Part shown: positions 44,512 to 53,052 of the stretch, in pieces | Layout: every line of letters begins with the position of its first letter | Numbering within the stretch: the stretch's first letter is position 1 | Source: Pseudomonas sp. P818 | GTDB lineage: Bacteria > Pseudomonadota > Gammaproteobacteria > Pseudomonadales > Pseudomonadaceae | Direction: 5' to 3' | Length of the DNA stretch: 64,000 nt | Assembly: GCF_000418555.1 (NCBI RefSeq) | Contig: NZ_ATKM01000023.1 | Coordinates: forward strand, 38,002-102,001 | The notes under the pieces: generated by a model | What the model was told of the DNA's origin: nothing | The model's database searches: none | Seen by the model: the letters and a program-made list of their open reading frames with translations, nothing else | Program-made: the position numbers and the translations under genes

Positions 44512-45267
44512 TTACAGGTAGCTGTTCAAGGTAGCGTCGACGAACCCTTCGGCGCGCATCTGGTCCAGCGCCGCCTGCAGCTTGGCGACGATCTCGTCGG
44601 GCATTTCCTTGTTCAGCGCCAGGTACAGCTCGGCGCTGTCGAAACGCAAAACGGTCTTGAGGCCGGAGATGCCCTCCTGCTTGGCCAGGTAGCGGCCGGC
44701 CGGGTCACCCGTGGCCCAAAGATCGATCTGCCCCGCCTCGAGCTTGCGCGCGTTTTCCTGGTCGCGCAGCGAGGTGCTGTGCTCGACGCCCTTTTCGGTC
44801 AGGTATTCAGAAATTGCGTCGCCCTTGTAGGCGCCGATGCGATAGGCCTTGGCCTCGTCCAGGCTGCCCAGGCTGAGCGGGCTGTCACCCTTGGCCAGTA
44901 GCACCCAGTCGTCCGGGCCGATGGGGCCGACCCACTTGAACAATTGCTCGCGCTCCGGCAATCGCGCGGTCACGAACACGCCGTAGCCGGGCTTTTCCAG
45001 CGCCAGGTTGTAGATACGGTCCCAGGGGAAGCGCAGGGTCAGGTTGTACTGAACCCCGGCGCGCTTGAACATTTCCTTGACGATATCCACGGCGATGCCG
45101 CTGATATTGTCCTCCTGAGCGAAGTTCTTGCCATTGACCGCCATATTGTAGGGCGGGAAGTTCTCGGTAAGCAGGACCACATTGAAGTTCGGGTCCACTT
45201 CGGCGCGCGCAGCACCGGCAAGCACCATAAGGGTGCCGCCCAGCGTGATCAGCAGGCGTTTGAACAT
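44512..45267 (-). CDS. Orphan periplasmic amino-acid-type solute-binding protein 2
   Basis: Paralogue of the preceding protein, same length (251 aa): signal peptide ending AGAARA, LLTENFPPYNMAVNGKNFA, RFPWDRIYNLALEKP, LFKWVGPIG, GQIDLWATGDPAGRYLAKQE and ALNKEMPDEIV. About 134 bases separate it from copy 1 and 85 from copy 3, so each probably has its own promoter or a shared one with leaky read-through. Ligand unknown. Confidence 0.85.
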   Translation of the reverse strand: MFKRLLITLGGTLMVLAGAARAEVDPNFNVVLLTENFPPYNMAVNGKNFAQEDNISGIAVDIVKEMFKRAGVQYNLTLRFPWDRIYNLALEKPGYGVFVTARLPEREQLFKWVGPIGPDDWVLLAKGDSPLSLGSLDEAKAYRIGAYKGDAISEYLTEKGVEHSTSLRDQENARKLEAGQIDLWATGDPAGRYLAKQEGISGLKTVLRFDSAELYLALNKEMPDEIVAKLQAALDQMRAEGFVDATLNSYL

Positions 45268-45352
45268 GGCATTTCTCTTTCTAATAAAAGGCAGACCCCA
45301 TCAGGATAACCGCCATGCCCTCCCCAGCCCAGCGATTACTGGCAGCGTGCCC

Positions 45353-46087
45353 TTAGTAGCGTGCCTCGATGCTCTTCAGCGCACCCTCGGCCCGCAGCGA
45401 GTCCAATGCACTCTGCAACTTCTGAACCAGCTCATCGGGAGTTTGCAGGTTGAGCGCCAGGTAAAGCTCGGCGGTGTGCAGATGCTGCACAACCTTGAGG
45501 TTCTCCATGCCCTCCTGACGCGCCACGAAGCGACCGGCCTGGTTCGAGGTGACCCAGAGGTCGATCTGCCCACGCTCGAGCTTGCGTACGTTCTCGCTAT
45601 CGCGCAGCGCCGTCTGCACTTCCACACCCTTGTCCAGCAGGAACTGGGTCTTGGCATCGCCCTTGTATCCGCCGATGCGGTAGCGCCGTGCGTCGTCCAG
45701 AGAGGCGAGCTGGATGGCACTGTCACCCTTGGCGAACAGCACCCATTCATTGTTGGCGAGGGGACCGACCCACTTGAACAGCTTCTCGCGCTCGGCGGTG
45801 CGTGCCGTCGAGAACAAGCCATAGCCGACATCATCCAGAGTCTGCTGGTAAACCCGTTGCCAGGGGAAACGCAGGATCAACTGGCACTCGACCTGAGCCC
45901 GCTCGCAGACGGCGCGCAGGATATCGGCGTTGATACCGGTGACGTTGTCATCCCGAGCGAAATTGTTGCCACTGACCGACATATTGAATGGCGGCAGATT
46001 CTCGGTGAGCAGCACCAGCGACTCTGCGCGCGCAAGGCTGAGGCCACAGGTAAGGGCCAGGATGGTCATGAATCGAAGAAGGAACAT
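45353..46087 (-). CDS. Orphan periplasmic amino-acid-type solute-binding protein 3
   Basis: The most diverged of the triplet, 244 aa: signal peptide (LRFMTILALTCGLSLARA), LLTENLPPFNMSVSGNNFA, RFPWQRVYQQTLDD, LFKWVGPLANNEW and GQIDLWVTSNQAGRFVARQE. GGAG lies seven bases before the ATG. It has two extra cysteines (VCERAQVEC) likely to form a disulfide. The upstream 212-base gap to hisF contains a hairpin. Confidence 0.85.
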   Translation of the reverse strand: MFLLRFMTILALTCGLSLARAESLVLLTENLPPFNMSVSGNNFARDDNVTGINADILRAVCERAQVECQLILRFPWQRVYQQTLDDVGYGLFSTARTAEREKLFKWVGPLANNEWVLFAKGDSAIQLASLDDARRYRIGGYKGDAKTQFLLDKGVEVQTALRDSENVRKLERGQIDLWVTSNQAGRFVARQEGMENLKVVQHLHTAELYLALNLQTPDELVQKLQSALDSLRAEGALKSIEARY

Positions 46088-46256
46088 GAAGACTCCGTGT
46101 CGAAAATGCTCGGCAGAAGGCAGCACTCCGCAAATGCGCAGCGCCAGAGTAAAAGGATGTGAACTCAATACTAGCTGGATCGCTGGCACTTTGCCGTCGA
46201 CTCGCCCGCAGCTTTGAGCGAAAGCGGCGTCATACGGGCGATTCAGGCATATGAAA

Positions 46257-46293
46257 GCGCCGCACGAGGCTGCTGTTAAGCCACGTGCGGCGC
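46257..46293 (-). terminator. Possible terminator after hisF
   Basis: Perfect 10-bp stem GCGCCGCACG/CGTGCGGCGC with a 17-base loop and a weak CTTTCAT tail on the minus strand. Confidence 0.5.
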
Positions 46294-46299
46294 GACAGA

Positions 46300-47070
46300 T
46301 CAGCGCACCACGATGCCGCGGCTGGCCAGGTAGGCCTTGGCTTCCGGCACCGTGTACTCGCCGAAGTGGAAGATGCTCGCGGCCAGCACGGCATCGGCCT
46401 TGCCTTCGAGGATGCCGTCGGCCAGGTGCTGCAGGTTGCCGACGCCGCCTGAGGCGATCACCGGCACGCGCACGGCCTCGCTGATGGCGCGGGTCACGCC
46501 CAGGTCGTAACCGCTCTTGACCCCGTCCTGATCCATGCTGGTGAGCAGAATCTCGCCAGCGCCAAGACCTTCCATCTTGCGCGCCCACTCCACGGCATCC
46601 AGACCAGTCGGCTTGCGCCCGCCGTGGGTAAAGATCTCCCAGCGTCCCGGCTCGCCCGGCGCGGACACGCGCTTGGCGTCGATGGCGACGACGATGCACT
46701 GCGAACCGAAGCGCGCCGCGGCCTCGCCGACGAACTCGGGGTTGAACACCGCGGCGGTGTTGATCGAAACCTTGTCGGCGCCGGCATTGAGCAGGTTGCG
46801 AATGTCCTGCACGGTACGCACGCCGCCACCGACGGTGAGCGGGATGAATACCTGGCTGGCCATGCGCTCGACGGTGTGCAGGGTGGTGTCGCGACCGTCG
46901 ACGCTGGCGGTGATATCGAGGAAGGTGATCTCGTCAGCGCCCTGCTCATCGTAGCGACGGGCGATCTCCACCGGGTCACCGGCATCGCGGATGTTCTCGA
47001 ACTTGACGCCCTTGACCACGCGACCGTTGTCGACGTCCAGGCAAGGAATGATGCGTTTGGCCAATGCCAT
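46300..47070 (-). CDS. hisF: Imidazole glycerol phosphate synthase, cyclase subunit
   Basis: Cyclase half of IGP synthase: uses ammonia from HisH to convert PRFAR to IGP and AICAR. 256 aa TIM barrel with the catalytic Asp12 (IIPCLDVDNGRVVKG) and Asp near 131 (VVAIDAKRV), VGGGVRT and ASGGVG phosphate loops. Downstream end of the hisB-hisH-hisA-hisF cluster, 150 bases after hisA. Confidence 0.97.
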   Translation of the reverse strand: MALAKRIIPCLDVDNGRVVKGVKFENIRDAGDPVEIARRYDEQGADEITFLDITASVDGRDTTLHTVERMASQVFIPLTVGGGVRTVQDIRNLLNAGADKVSINTAAVFNPEFVGEAAARFGSQCIVVAIDAKRVSAPGEPGRWEIFTHGGRKPTGLDAVEWARKMEGLGAGEILLTSMDQDGVKSGYDLGVTRAISEAVRVPVIASGGVGNLQHLADGILEGKADAVLAASIFHFGEYTVPEAKAYLASRGIVVR

Positions 47071-47220
47071 GCTGAAACCCTCTCTAACCGGCTGCGCCGC
47101 ACATCCGCGGCGTTGCGTGGTGCTCGCTCCTCGCCGTACTACAGTACTGTCTCGTCGCTGCGCGCCACGCGCCTTGCGTCTGAAGCGGCTCGCTCGCTTA
47201 GCGAGGGCTTCAGAGCGTGC

Positions 47221-47958
47221 TTAATTCTTGAAGTTGTCGCAGAAGGCCTGGGCCTCGGCCACATCCAGGGTGCCTTCGTAGATGGCGCGGCCGGTGATGG
47301 CGCCGATGATGCCCGGCGAGCGCGCCAGCAGCAGCTTCTCGATATCGCCGAGGTTGTGGATGCCGCCGGAGGCGATCACCGGAATCTTGCTGGCGGCAGC
47401 CAGCGCAGCGGTGGCTTCGACGTTGCAGCCCTGCATCATGCCGTCTTTGGCGATGTCGGTATAAACGATGGCCGAAACGCCGTCGGCCTCGAAGCGCCTG
47501 GCCAGATCGGTGGCCTGCACGCTGGAGACTTCCGCCCAGCCGTCAGTGGCGACGAAACCGTCCTTGGCATCCAGGCCGACGATGACCTTGCCAGGGAAGG
47601 CCTTGCACGCCTCGGTGACGAACTCCGGCTCTTTCACCGCCTTGGTGCCGATGATCACGTAGCTGACGCCGGCGCGCACGTAGTGCTCGATGGTCTCCAG
47701 GGTACGGATGCCGCCGCCTATCTGGATCGGCAGGTTCGGGTAACGCTTGGCGATGGCGGTGACCACTTCACCGTTGACCGGCTGGCCTTCGAAGGCGCCA
47801 TTCAGGTCGACCAGATGCAGACGACGGCAACCGCCCTCGACCCACTTGGCGGCCATGCTCACCGGGTCATCGGAAAATACCGTGGAGTCTTCCATGCGGC
47901 CCTGACGCAGACGCACGCAAGCGCCGTCCTTGAGATCGATAGCGGGGATAATCAGCAT
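47221..47958 (-). CDS. hisA: ProFAR isomerase HisA
   Basis: Isomerises ProFAR to PRFAR, the HisF substrate. 245 aa TIM barrel: general base Asp8 in PAIDLKDG, Asp in YTDIAKDGMM near 130, and IGGGIRT and ASGGIH phosphate loops. It follows the DUF2164 gene by 37 bases. The 150-base spacer before hisF is unusually long and carries a palindromic, repeat-like sequence. Confidence 0.97.
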   Translation of the reverse strand: MLIIPAIDLKDGACVRLRQGRMEDSTVFSDDPVSMAAKWVEGGCRRLHLVDLNGAFEGQPVNGEVVTAIAKRYPNLPIQIGGGIRTLETIEHYVRAGVSYVIIGTKAVKEPEFVTEACKAFPGKVIVGLDAKDGFVATDGWAEVSSVQATDLARRFEADGVSAIVYTDIAKDGMMQGCNVEATAALAAASKIPVIASGGIHNLGDIEKLLLARSPGIIGAITGRAIYEGTLDVAEAQAFCDNFKN

Positions 47959-47995
47959 CGGTTGAACCTGCTCAAGTTTGAATTCGGTAAGGCGC

Positions 47996-48250
47996 TCAGC
48001 TCTTTTCGAGCGCCCAGAGGTCGCTCTCGATGCTTTCGAACCTGTCCTTCAGGTGCGCCTGCACGTCGAGAATCGCCTTGTTGTAATAGTGCGGCGCCAG
48101 CTCGCGGGTGATCTGGTCGAGGACTTCCTGCACTTCGAAGGTGCCCAGTTGCAGCTCGAAACGCTCATCGAGAAAGCGCTGCAGCATCAGCAGCGCGGCC
48201 TGCTCCTGGGCAGGCTCGAGCGCCAGACTGGGAGCCTTGTTGCGGGCCAT
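47996..48250 (-). CDS. DUF2164 family protein
   Basis: A small (84 aa) acidic helical protein of the DUF2164 family (RFLDERFELQLGTFEVQEVLD, HYYNKAILDVQAHL, ending ESDLWALEKS). Function unknown. Its ATG overlaps the hisH stop as TAATG, so it is translationally coupled within the histidine cluster, as in other pseudomonads. Confidence 0.85.
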   Translation of the reverse strand: MARNKAPSLALEPAQEQAALLMLQRFLDERFELQLGTFEVQEVLDQITRELAPHYYNKAILDVQAHLKDRFESIESDLWALEKS

Positions 48251-48888
48251 TACCAGCGGCCATCCCAGGCGGCGAAGTTCTGCAGCAGCTGCAGGCCATG
48301 GGTGTGGCTCTTCTCCGGGTGGAACTGCACGGCGAAGCGCGAGCCCTCGGCCAATGCCGCGGCGAAGTCCTTGCCGTAGTGACCGCGACCGACCACCTGC
48401 TGCGGCTTGCCGGCCTCGATGTAATAGCTGTGCACGAAGTAGAAGCGCGCATTGTCCGGGATGTCGTGCCACAGCGGGTGCTTGACCGCCTGACCGACCT
48501 CGTTCCAGCCCATGTGCGGCACCTTGAGGCGCTCGCCGTCTTCGCTCAGGTCCTTGCCGAAGAAGCGTACCTGGCCGGGGAACAGGCCGATGCAGTCGAC
48601 GCCGTCGTTCTCCTCGCTGCGTTCGAGCAGCGCCTGCATGCCGACGCAGATGCCGAGGAACGGACGGTCGGCGCTGACTTCACGCACCAGCTCGTCGAAG
48701 CCCAGGCGCCTGATCTCGGCCATGCAGTCGCGGATCGCGCCGACGCCGGGGAACACCACGCGGTCGGCCTCGCGGATCACCTTGGCGTCGCTGGTTACCA
48801 GCACGCGGCCGGCGCCAACATGCTCCAGCGCCTTGGCCACCGAGTGCAGGTTGCCCATGCCATAGTCGATTACGGCTACCGTCTGCAT
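48250..48888 (-). CDS. hisH: Imidazole glycerol phosphate synthase, glutaminase subunit
   Basis: Glutamine amidotransferase subunit that feeds ammonia to HisF. 212 aa, with the catalytic triad Cys81 (LGICVGMQ), His190 and Glu192 (VQFHPEKS). It begins directly at the hisB stop (no gap) and overlaps the DUF2164 gene by one base. Confidence 0.97.
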   Translation of the reverse strand: MQTVAVIDYGMGNLHSVAKALEHVGAGRVLVTSDAKVIREADRVVFPGVGAIRDCMAEIRRLGFDELVREVSADRPFLGICVGMQALLERSEENDGVDCIGLFPGQVRFFGKDLSEDGERLKVPHMGWNEVGQAVKHPLWHDIPDNARFYFVHSYYIEAGKPQQVVGRGHYGKDFAAALAEGSRFAVQFHPEKSHTHGLQLLQNFAAWDGRW

Positions 48889-49482
48889 TTACAGGCAGCC
48901 CTTGGTCGACGGCATCTGCCCGGCCATGCGCGGGTCCAGTTCCACCGCCATGCGCAGCGCACGGCCGAAGGCCTTGAACACGGTCTCGATCTGGTGGTGG
49001 GTGTTGTGCCCGCGCAGGTTGTCGATGTGCAGCGACACCAGTGCGTGGTTGACGAAGCCCTGAAAGAATTCCTGGAACAGGTCGACGTCGAAGTTGCCGA
49101 CCACGGCGCGGGTGAACGGCACGTGCATCTGCAGGCCGGGGCGACCGGAGAAGTCGATCACCACGCGCGACAGCGCTTCGTCCAGCGGCACGTAGGAGTG
49201 GCCGTAGCGGGTCATGCCCTTCTTGTCGCCGACGGCCTTGGCGAAGGCCTGGCCGAGGGTGATGCCGACGTCCTCGACGGTGTGGTGGTCGTCGATATGC
49301 AGATCGCCCTTGCACTCGATATCGAGGTCGATCAGGCCATGACGGGCGATCTGGTCGAGCATATGCTCGAGAAACGGCACGCCAATATCGAATTTGGCCT
49401 TGCCGGTGCCATCCAGGTTGATCGAGACCTTGACCTGGGTCTCCAGGGTGTTGCGCTCGACGAATGCCGTACGTTCGGCCAT
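48889..49482 (-). CDS. hisB: Imidazoleglycerol-phosphate dehydratase (monofunctional)
   Basis: Dehydrates IGP to imidazole-acetol phosphate. 197 aa, the monofunctional form with the two Mn-binding repeats: HMLDQIARHG with DDHHTVEDVG, and HALVSLHIDNLRG with NTHHQIE. It lacks the N-terminal histidinol-phosphatase domain of the E. coli enzyme, so another gene must supply that step; the HAD protein at 16129 is the candidate. GGAG precedes the ATG at 49482. First gene of the cluster. Confidence 0.96.
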   Translation of the reverse strand: MAERTAFVERNTLETQVKVSINLDGTGKAKFDIGVPFLEHMLDQIARHGLIDLDIECKGDLHIDDHHTVEDVGITLGQAFAKAVGDKKGMTRYGHSYVPLDEALSRVVIDFSGRPGLQMHVPFTRAVVGNFDVDLFQEFFQGFVNHALVSLHIDNLRGHNTHHQIETVFKAFGRALRMAVELDPRMAGQMPSTKGCL

Positions 49483-49653
49483 CACCAGCTCCACGAATTA
49501 CCAACGGAAAAAGGCCAGCATTATAGGCGTGCCGGGGCGGCAACGGCTACCGGCGATGGTCGGATGAAGCGCGCAGACCGAAATGCCCTTTCCCGAGAGC
49601 GCAACGTGGCTCTTGCTATGCTCCCGCCAACCAGCAAACACACCGATAGAGCC

Positions 49654-50745
49654 ATGCACGAAGTCGATACCCTGATCATTGGCGCCGGCGCCCTCGGCCT
49701 GGCCTGCGCCGCCCGCCTGGGCAAGCCCGATGCGCTGATTCTGGAGGCGGAGGGGCTGATCGGCAGCCACACCTCCAGCCGCAACTCCGAAGTCATTCAT
49801 GCCGGCCTCTATTATCCGCCCGGCTCGCTCAAGGCCGAGCTGTGCCTGGAGGGCCGCGAACGCCTGTACGCCTGGTGCAACCAGCACGGGGTGGCGCACC
49901 GGCGGATCGGCAAGCTGCTGGTGGCGGTGCAGGAAAGCGAAATCGGCAAGCTCGAGGCGCTGGCCGCCAATGCCGAGGCCTGTGGCGTAACGGATCTGCA
50001 GCAGATCGACCAGCCACGCCTGCATGAGCTCGAACCAGCCCTGCGCGGCGCACGCGCCCTGCTCTCGCCGAGCACCGGCATCATCGACAGCCATGCCTAT
50101 CTGCAGTCGCTGCTGGCGGTGGCGGAGAGCCGCGGTGCGCAACTGGTGCTGCACAGCCGCGTCGAGCGCGTGCAGCGCGACGGTGACGCCTGGATCGTTA
50201 GCGGCCACAGTACGGGCGAGGCCTTTACCCTTCGCGCACAACGGGTGATCAATGCCGGCGGCCCCTTCGCCCAGGGCCTGGCCGGCACCATCGAAGGCCT
50301 GCCGGTGCCGCCACTGCACCTGTGCCAGGGTCGCTACTTCAGCTACAGCGGGCGTTCGCCATTCTCCCGGCTGATCTATCCGATGCCGGAGGCCAATACG
50401 GCCGGCCTGGGCATCCATGCCACCCTCGATCTCGCCGGGCAACTGCGCTTCGGCCCGGACGTGCGCTGGCTGGAAATCCTCGACTACCAGGTCGACGAGA
50501 AGCTGCGCGCGCCCTTCGCCGCCGCCATCGCCCGCTACTTCCCGGCAATCGACGCTGCCCGCCTGCAACCCGGCTATGCCGGCGTGCGCGCCAAGCTCAG
50601 CGGGCCCGGGGAACCGGCTGCCGACTTCCTGATCCAAACCCCTGCCGACCACCGCCTGCCGGGCCTGGTCAACCTGTTCGGCATCGAATCGCCAGGGCTC
50701 ACCGCCAGCCTGGCCATTGCCGAGCGGGTCGCCGGCGCCCTGTAA
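49654..50745 (+). CDS. FAD-dependent oxidoreductase, L-2-hydroxyglutarate-dehydrogenase-like
   Basis: A 363-aa DAO-superfamily protein. FAD dinucleotide motif DTLIIGAGALGLACAARLG at the N-terminus, the flavin-contact segment SHTSSRNSEVIHAGLYYPPGS and GRYFSYSG, and a C-terminal GYAGVRAKL and FGIESPGLTASLAI. This resembles LhgO/L2HGDH proteins, which oxidise L-2-hydroxyglutarate, but glycine or other amino-acid oxidases share the fold. Divergent from hisB. Confidence 0.85.
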   Translation: MHEVDTLIIGAGALGLACAARLGKPDALILEAEGLIGSHTSSRNSEVIHAGLYYPPGSLKAELCLEGRERLYAWCNQHGVAHRRIGKLLVAVQESEIGKLEALAANAEACGVTDLQQIDQPRLHELEPALRGARALLSPSTGIIDSHAYLQSLLAVAESRGAQLVLHSRVERVQRDGDAWIVSGHSTGEAFTLRAQRVINAGGPFAQGLAGTIEGLPVPPLHLCQGRYFSYSGRSPFSRLIYPMPEANTAGLGIHATLDLAGQLRFGPDVRWLEILDYQVDEKLRAPFAAAIARYFPAIDAARLQPGYAGVRAKLSGPGEPAADFLIQTPADHRLPGLVNLFGIESPGLTASLAIAERVAGAL

Positions 50746-50826
50746 GGCTATAATCGGCGCCCATTATCGACGGCTGCGCCTCCCCTGGCCGCCCGCACAT
50801 TTCGTTATCGAAACAAGGACTCGTCC

Positions 50827-53052
50827 ATGAAAGCGCTCGGCAAGATCCTGGGCCTCTTCCTTCTCGGCTTGCTGCTGATCGTAGTGGCGTTGCTGTTCGC
50901 CCTGACACACCTGTTCGACCCCAACGACTACAAGGACGAGATCCGCCAGATTGCCCGCGACAAGGCCAACCTGGAGCTGCAGCTCAGAGGCGATATCGGC
51001 TGGAGTCTGTTCCCCTGGCTGGGCCTGGAACTGACCGACGCCACCCTGGCCAGTGCAGACACGCCGGACAAGCCCTTCGCCGACCTGCGCATGATCGGCC
51101 TGTCGGTGCGCGTGATGCCGCTGCTGCGCAAGGAGGTGCAGATGAGCGACATCCGCGTCGACGGCCTCAACCTCAACCTGCAGCGCGACGACAAGGGCCA
51201 TGGCAACTGGGAAGGCGTGGGCCGCCCGGCTCAGGCCAGCACCACGCAACCAGCGCCCAGCGAGCCGGTACCGGAGGGTGATGCGCCGCCGCGCCAGCCG
51301 AGCGAAAAGCCGGCCGACCAGCCGGTCAAGCTGGATATCGACAGCCTGACTCTGAGCAACTCGCGCATCGACTACAGCGACGCGCAGAAGGGCCAGCAAT
51401 TCACCGTCGAGAATATCGAGCTGAAAACCGGCGCGATTCGCGAAGGCGCCAGCATCCCGGTCAAGTTCAGCGCCTTCTTCGGCACCAACCAGCCGGTGCT
51501 GCGCGCACGCAGCGAGGTCGAAGGTCAGCTGCGCTTCGACCGCGCGCTCAAGCGCTACCAGTTCGAAGACCTCAAGCTGACCGGCGAAGCGTCCGGCGAG
51601 CCGCTCAAGGGCAAGACCCTGAACTTCTCCGCCCAGGGCCAGTTGCTGCTCGACCAGGCTGCCAACATCGCCGAATGGAACGGCCTCAAGCTTTCCGCCA
51701 ACCAGCTGCGCGCGCTCGGCGAGATCAAGGCACGCGAGCTGGGCGAGGACGCCAAGATCTCCGGCGGGCTGTCCATCGCCTCACTCAACCTGCGCGAGTT
51801 CCTCGATGGCGTCGGCGTCGAATTGCCGCCCATGCAGGCCAGCGATGCCCTGAACCAGTTCGAGCTGGTCAGCCGCCTGAACGGTTCGAGCAAGGGCATG
51901 ATGTTCGAGGAGCTCAACCTCAAGCTCGACGGCAGTACCTTCACCGGCAAGCTGGGCGTGGCCGATGTCGCCAAGCAGGCGCTGCGCGCCGACCTCAAGG
52001 GCGACAAGCTCGATCTCGACCGCTACCTGCCACCGAAAGCCAAGGACAGTGCCGGCGCCGCACGCAAGGCCGAGGTCAAGGAGAGCATTGCCGGCGCCGG
52101 CAAGGACGGCACCACCCCGTTGCCCAACGCCCCGACCCAGCAGGCCTGGAGCAGCGAGAAAGTGCTGCCGGTGGATCAATTGCGCAAACTCGACCTGCAG
52201 CTGGCGCTGAGCCTCGGCCAGCTCACCTACGACAAGCAGCCCTTCACCGACGTCAACCTCAAGGCCAATGGCCGTGGCGGCCTGATCACCCTGGAGGAAG
52301 TGCGCGGCAAGATGCAGGGCGGCAGTTTCACAGGCAACGGCCGTATCGACGTGCGCCAGGCCGAGCCGATGATCAGCGTGGAAAAACGCCTCAGCCGCAT
52401 CCCGCTGGAGCCACTGCTGAAGAAGGACGACCAGCCGTCGCCGATCAAGGGCCTGCTCGACCTGGATGCCAAGTTCAACACCCGCGGCAACAGCCAGAAG
52501 GAGTGGATCGAGGCGCTCAACGGCAACGCCAGCTTCGTCCTCAACGACGGCGTGCTGGTCGACGCCAATCTCGAACAGCAGCTGTGCCGCGGCATCGCCA
52601 CCCTCAACCGCAAGGCGCTGAGCAATCCGCCGACCGGCAAGGACACCCCCTTCCGCGAGCTCAAGGGCAGCCTCAGCGTGCGCGACGGCGTCGCCCACAA
52701 CCCGGACCTCAAGGCTCAGGTGCCGGGCCTGGCGGTCAGCGGCAATGGCGATCTCGACCTGCGCGTGCTCGGCCTCGACTACAAGGTCGGCATCACCATC
52801 GAGGGCGACCAGCGCGAAATGCCCGACCCGGCCTGCCAGGTCAACGAGCGCTACGTCGGCATCGAATGGCCGCTGCGCTGCCGCGGCCCGCTGGAGCTGG
52901 GCGCCAAGGCCTGCCGCCTGGATCAGGACGGCCTCGGCAAGATCGCTGCCCGCCTGGCCGGCAACAAGCTGACCGAGAAGCTGGAAGAGAAGCTCGGCGA
53001 CAAGGTCAGCCCGGATCTGAAAGACGCACTCAAGGGCCTGTTCAACCGATGA
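50827..53052 (+). CDS. AsmA family protein
   Basis: A 741-aa inner-membrane-anchored AsmA protein: N-terminal helix (LGLFLLGLLLIVVALLFAL) then DPNDYKDEI, the usual AsmA start, followed by a long beta-rich periplasmic body and the AsmA_2 end domain. These bridge-like proteins are linked to lipid transport and outer-membrane assembly. A Pro/Ala-rich linker lies near residues 135-165. It overlaps mutY by four bases (ATGA), implying an asmA-mutY-yggX operon. Confidence 0.92.
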   Translation: MKALGKILGLFLLGLLLIVVALLFALTHLFDPNDYKDEIRQIARDKANLELQLRGDIGWSLFPWLGLELTDATLASADTPDKPFADLRMIGLSVRVMPLLRKEVQMSDIRVDGLNLNLQRDDKGHGNWEGVGRPAQASTTQPAPSEPVPEGDAPPRQPSEKPADQPVKLDIDSLTLSNSRIDYSDAQKGQQFTVENIELKTGAIREGASIPVKFSAFFGTNQPVLRARSEVEGQLRFDRALKRYQFEDLKLTGEASGEPLKGKTLNFSAQGQLLLDQAANIAEWNGLKLSANQLRALGEIKARELGEDAKISGGLSIASLNLREFLDGVGVELPPMQASDALNQFELVSRLNGSSKGMMFEELNLKLDGSTFTGKLGVADVAKQALRADLKGDKLDLDRYLPPKAKDSAGAARKAEVKESIAGAGKDGTTPLPNAPTQQAWSSEKVLPVDQLRKLDLQLALSLGQLTYDKQPFTDVNLKANGRGGLITLEEVRGKMQGGSFTGNGRIDVRQAEPMISVEKRLSRIPLEPLLKKDDQPSPIKGLLDLDAKFNTRGNSQKEWIEALNGNASFVLNDGVLVDANLEQQLCRGIATLNRKALSNPPTGKDTPFRELKGSLSVRDGVAHNPDLKAQVPGLAVSGNGDLDLRVLGLDYKVGITIEGDQREMPDPACQVNERYVGIEWPLRCRGPLELGAKACRLDQDGLGKIAARLAGNKLTEKLEEKLGDKVSPDLKDALKGLFNR

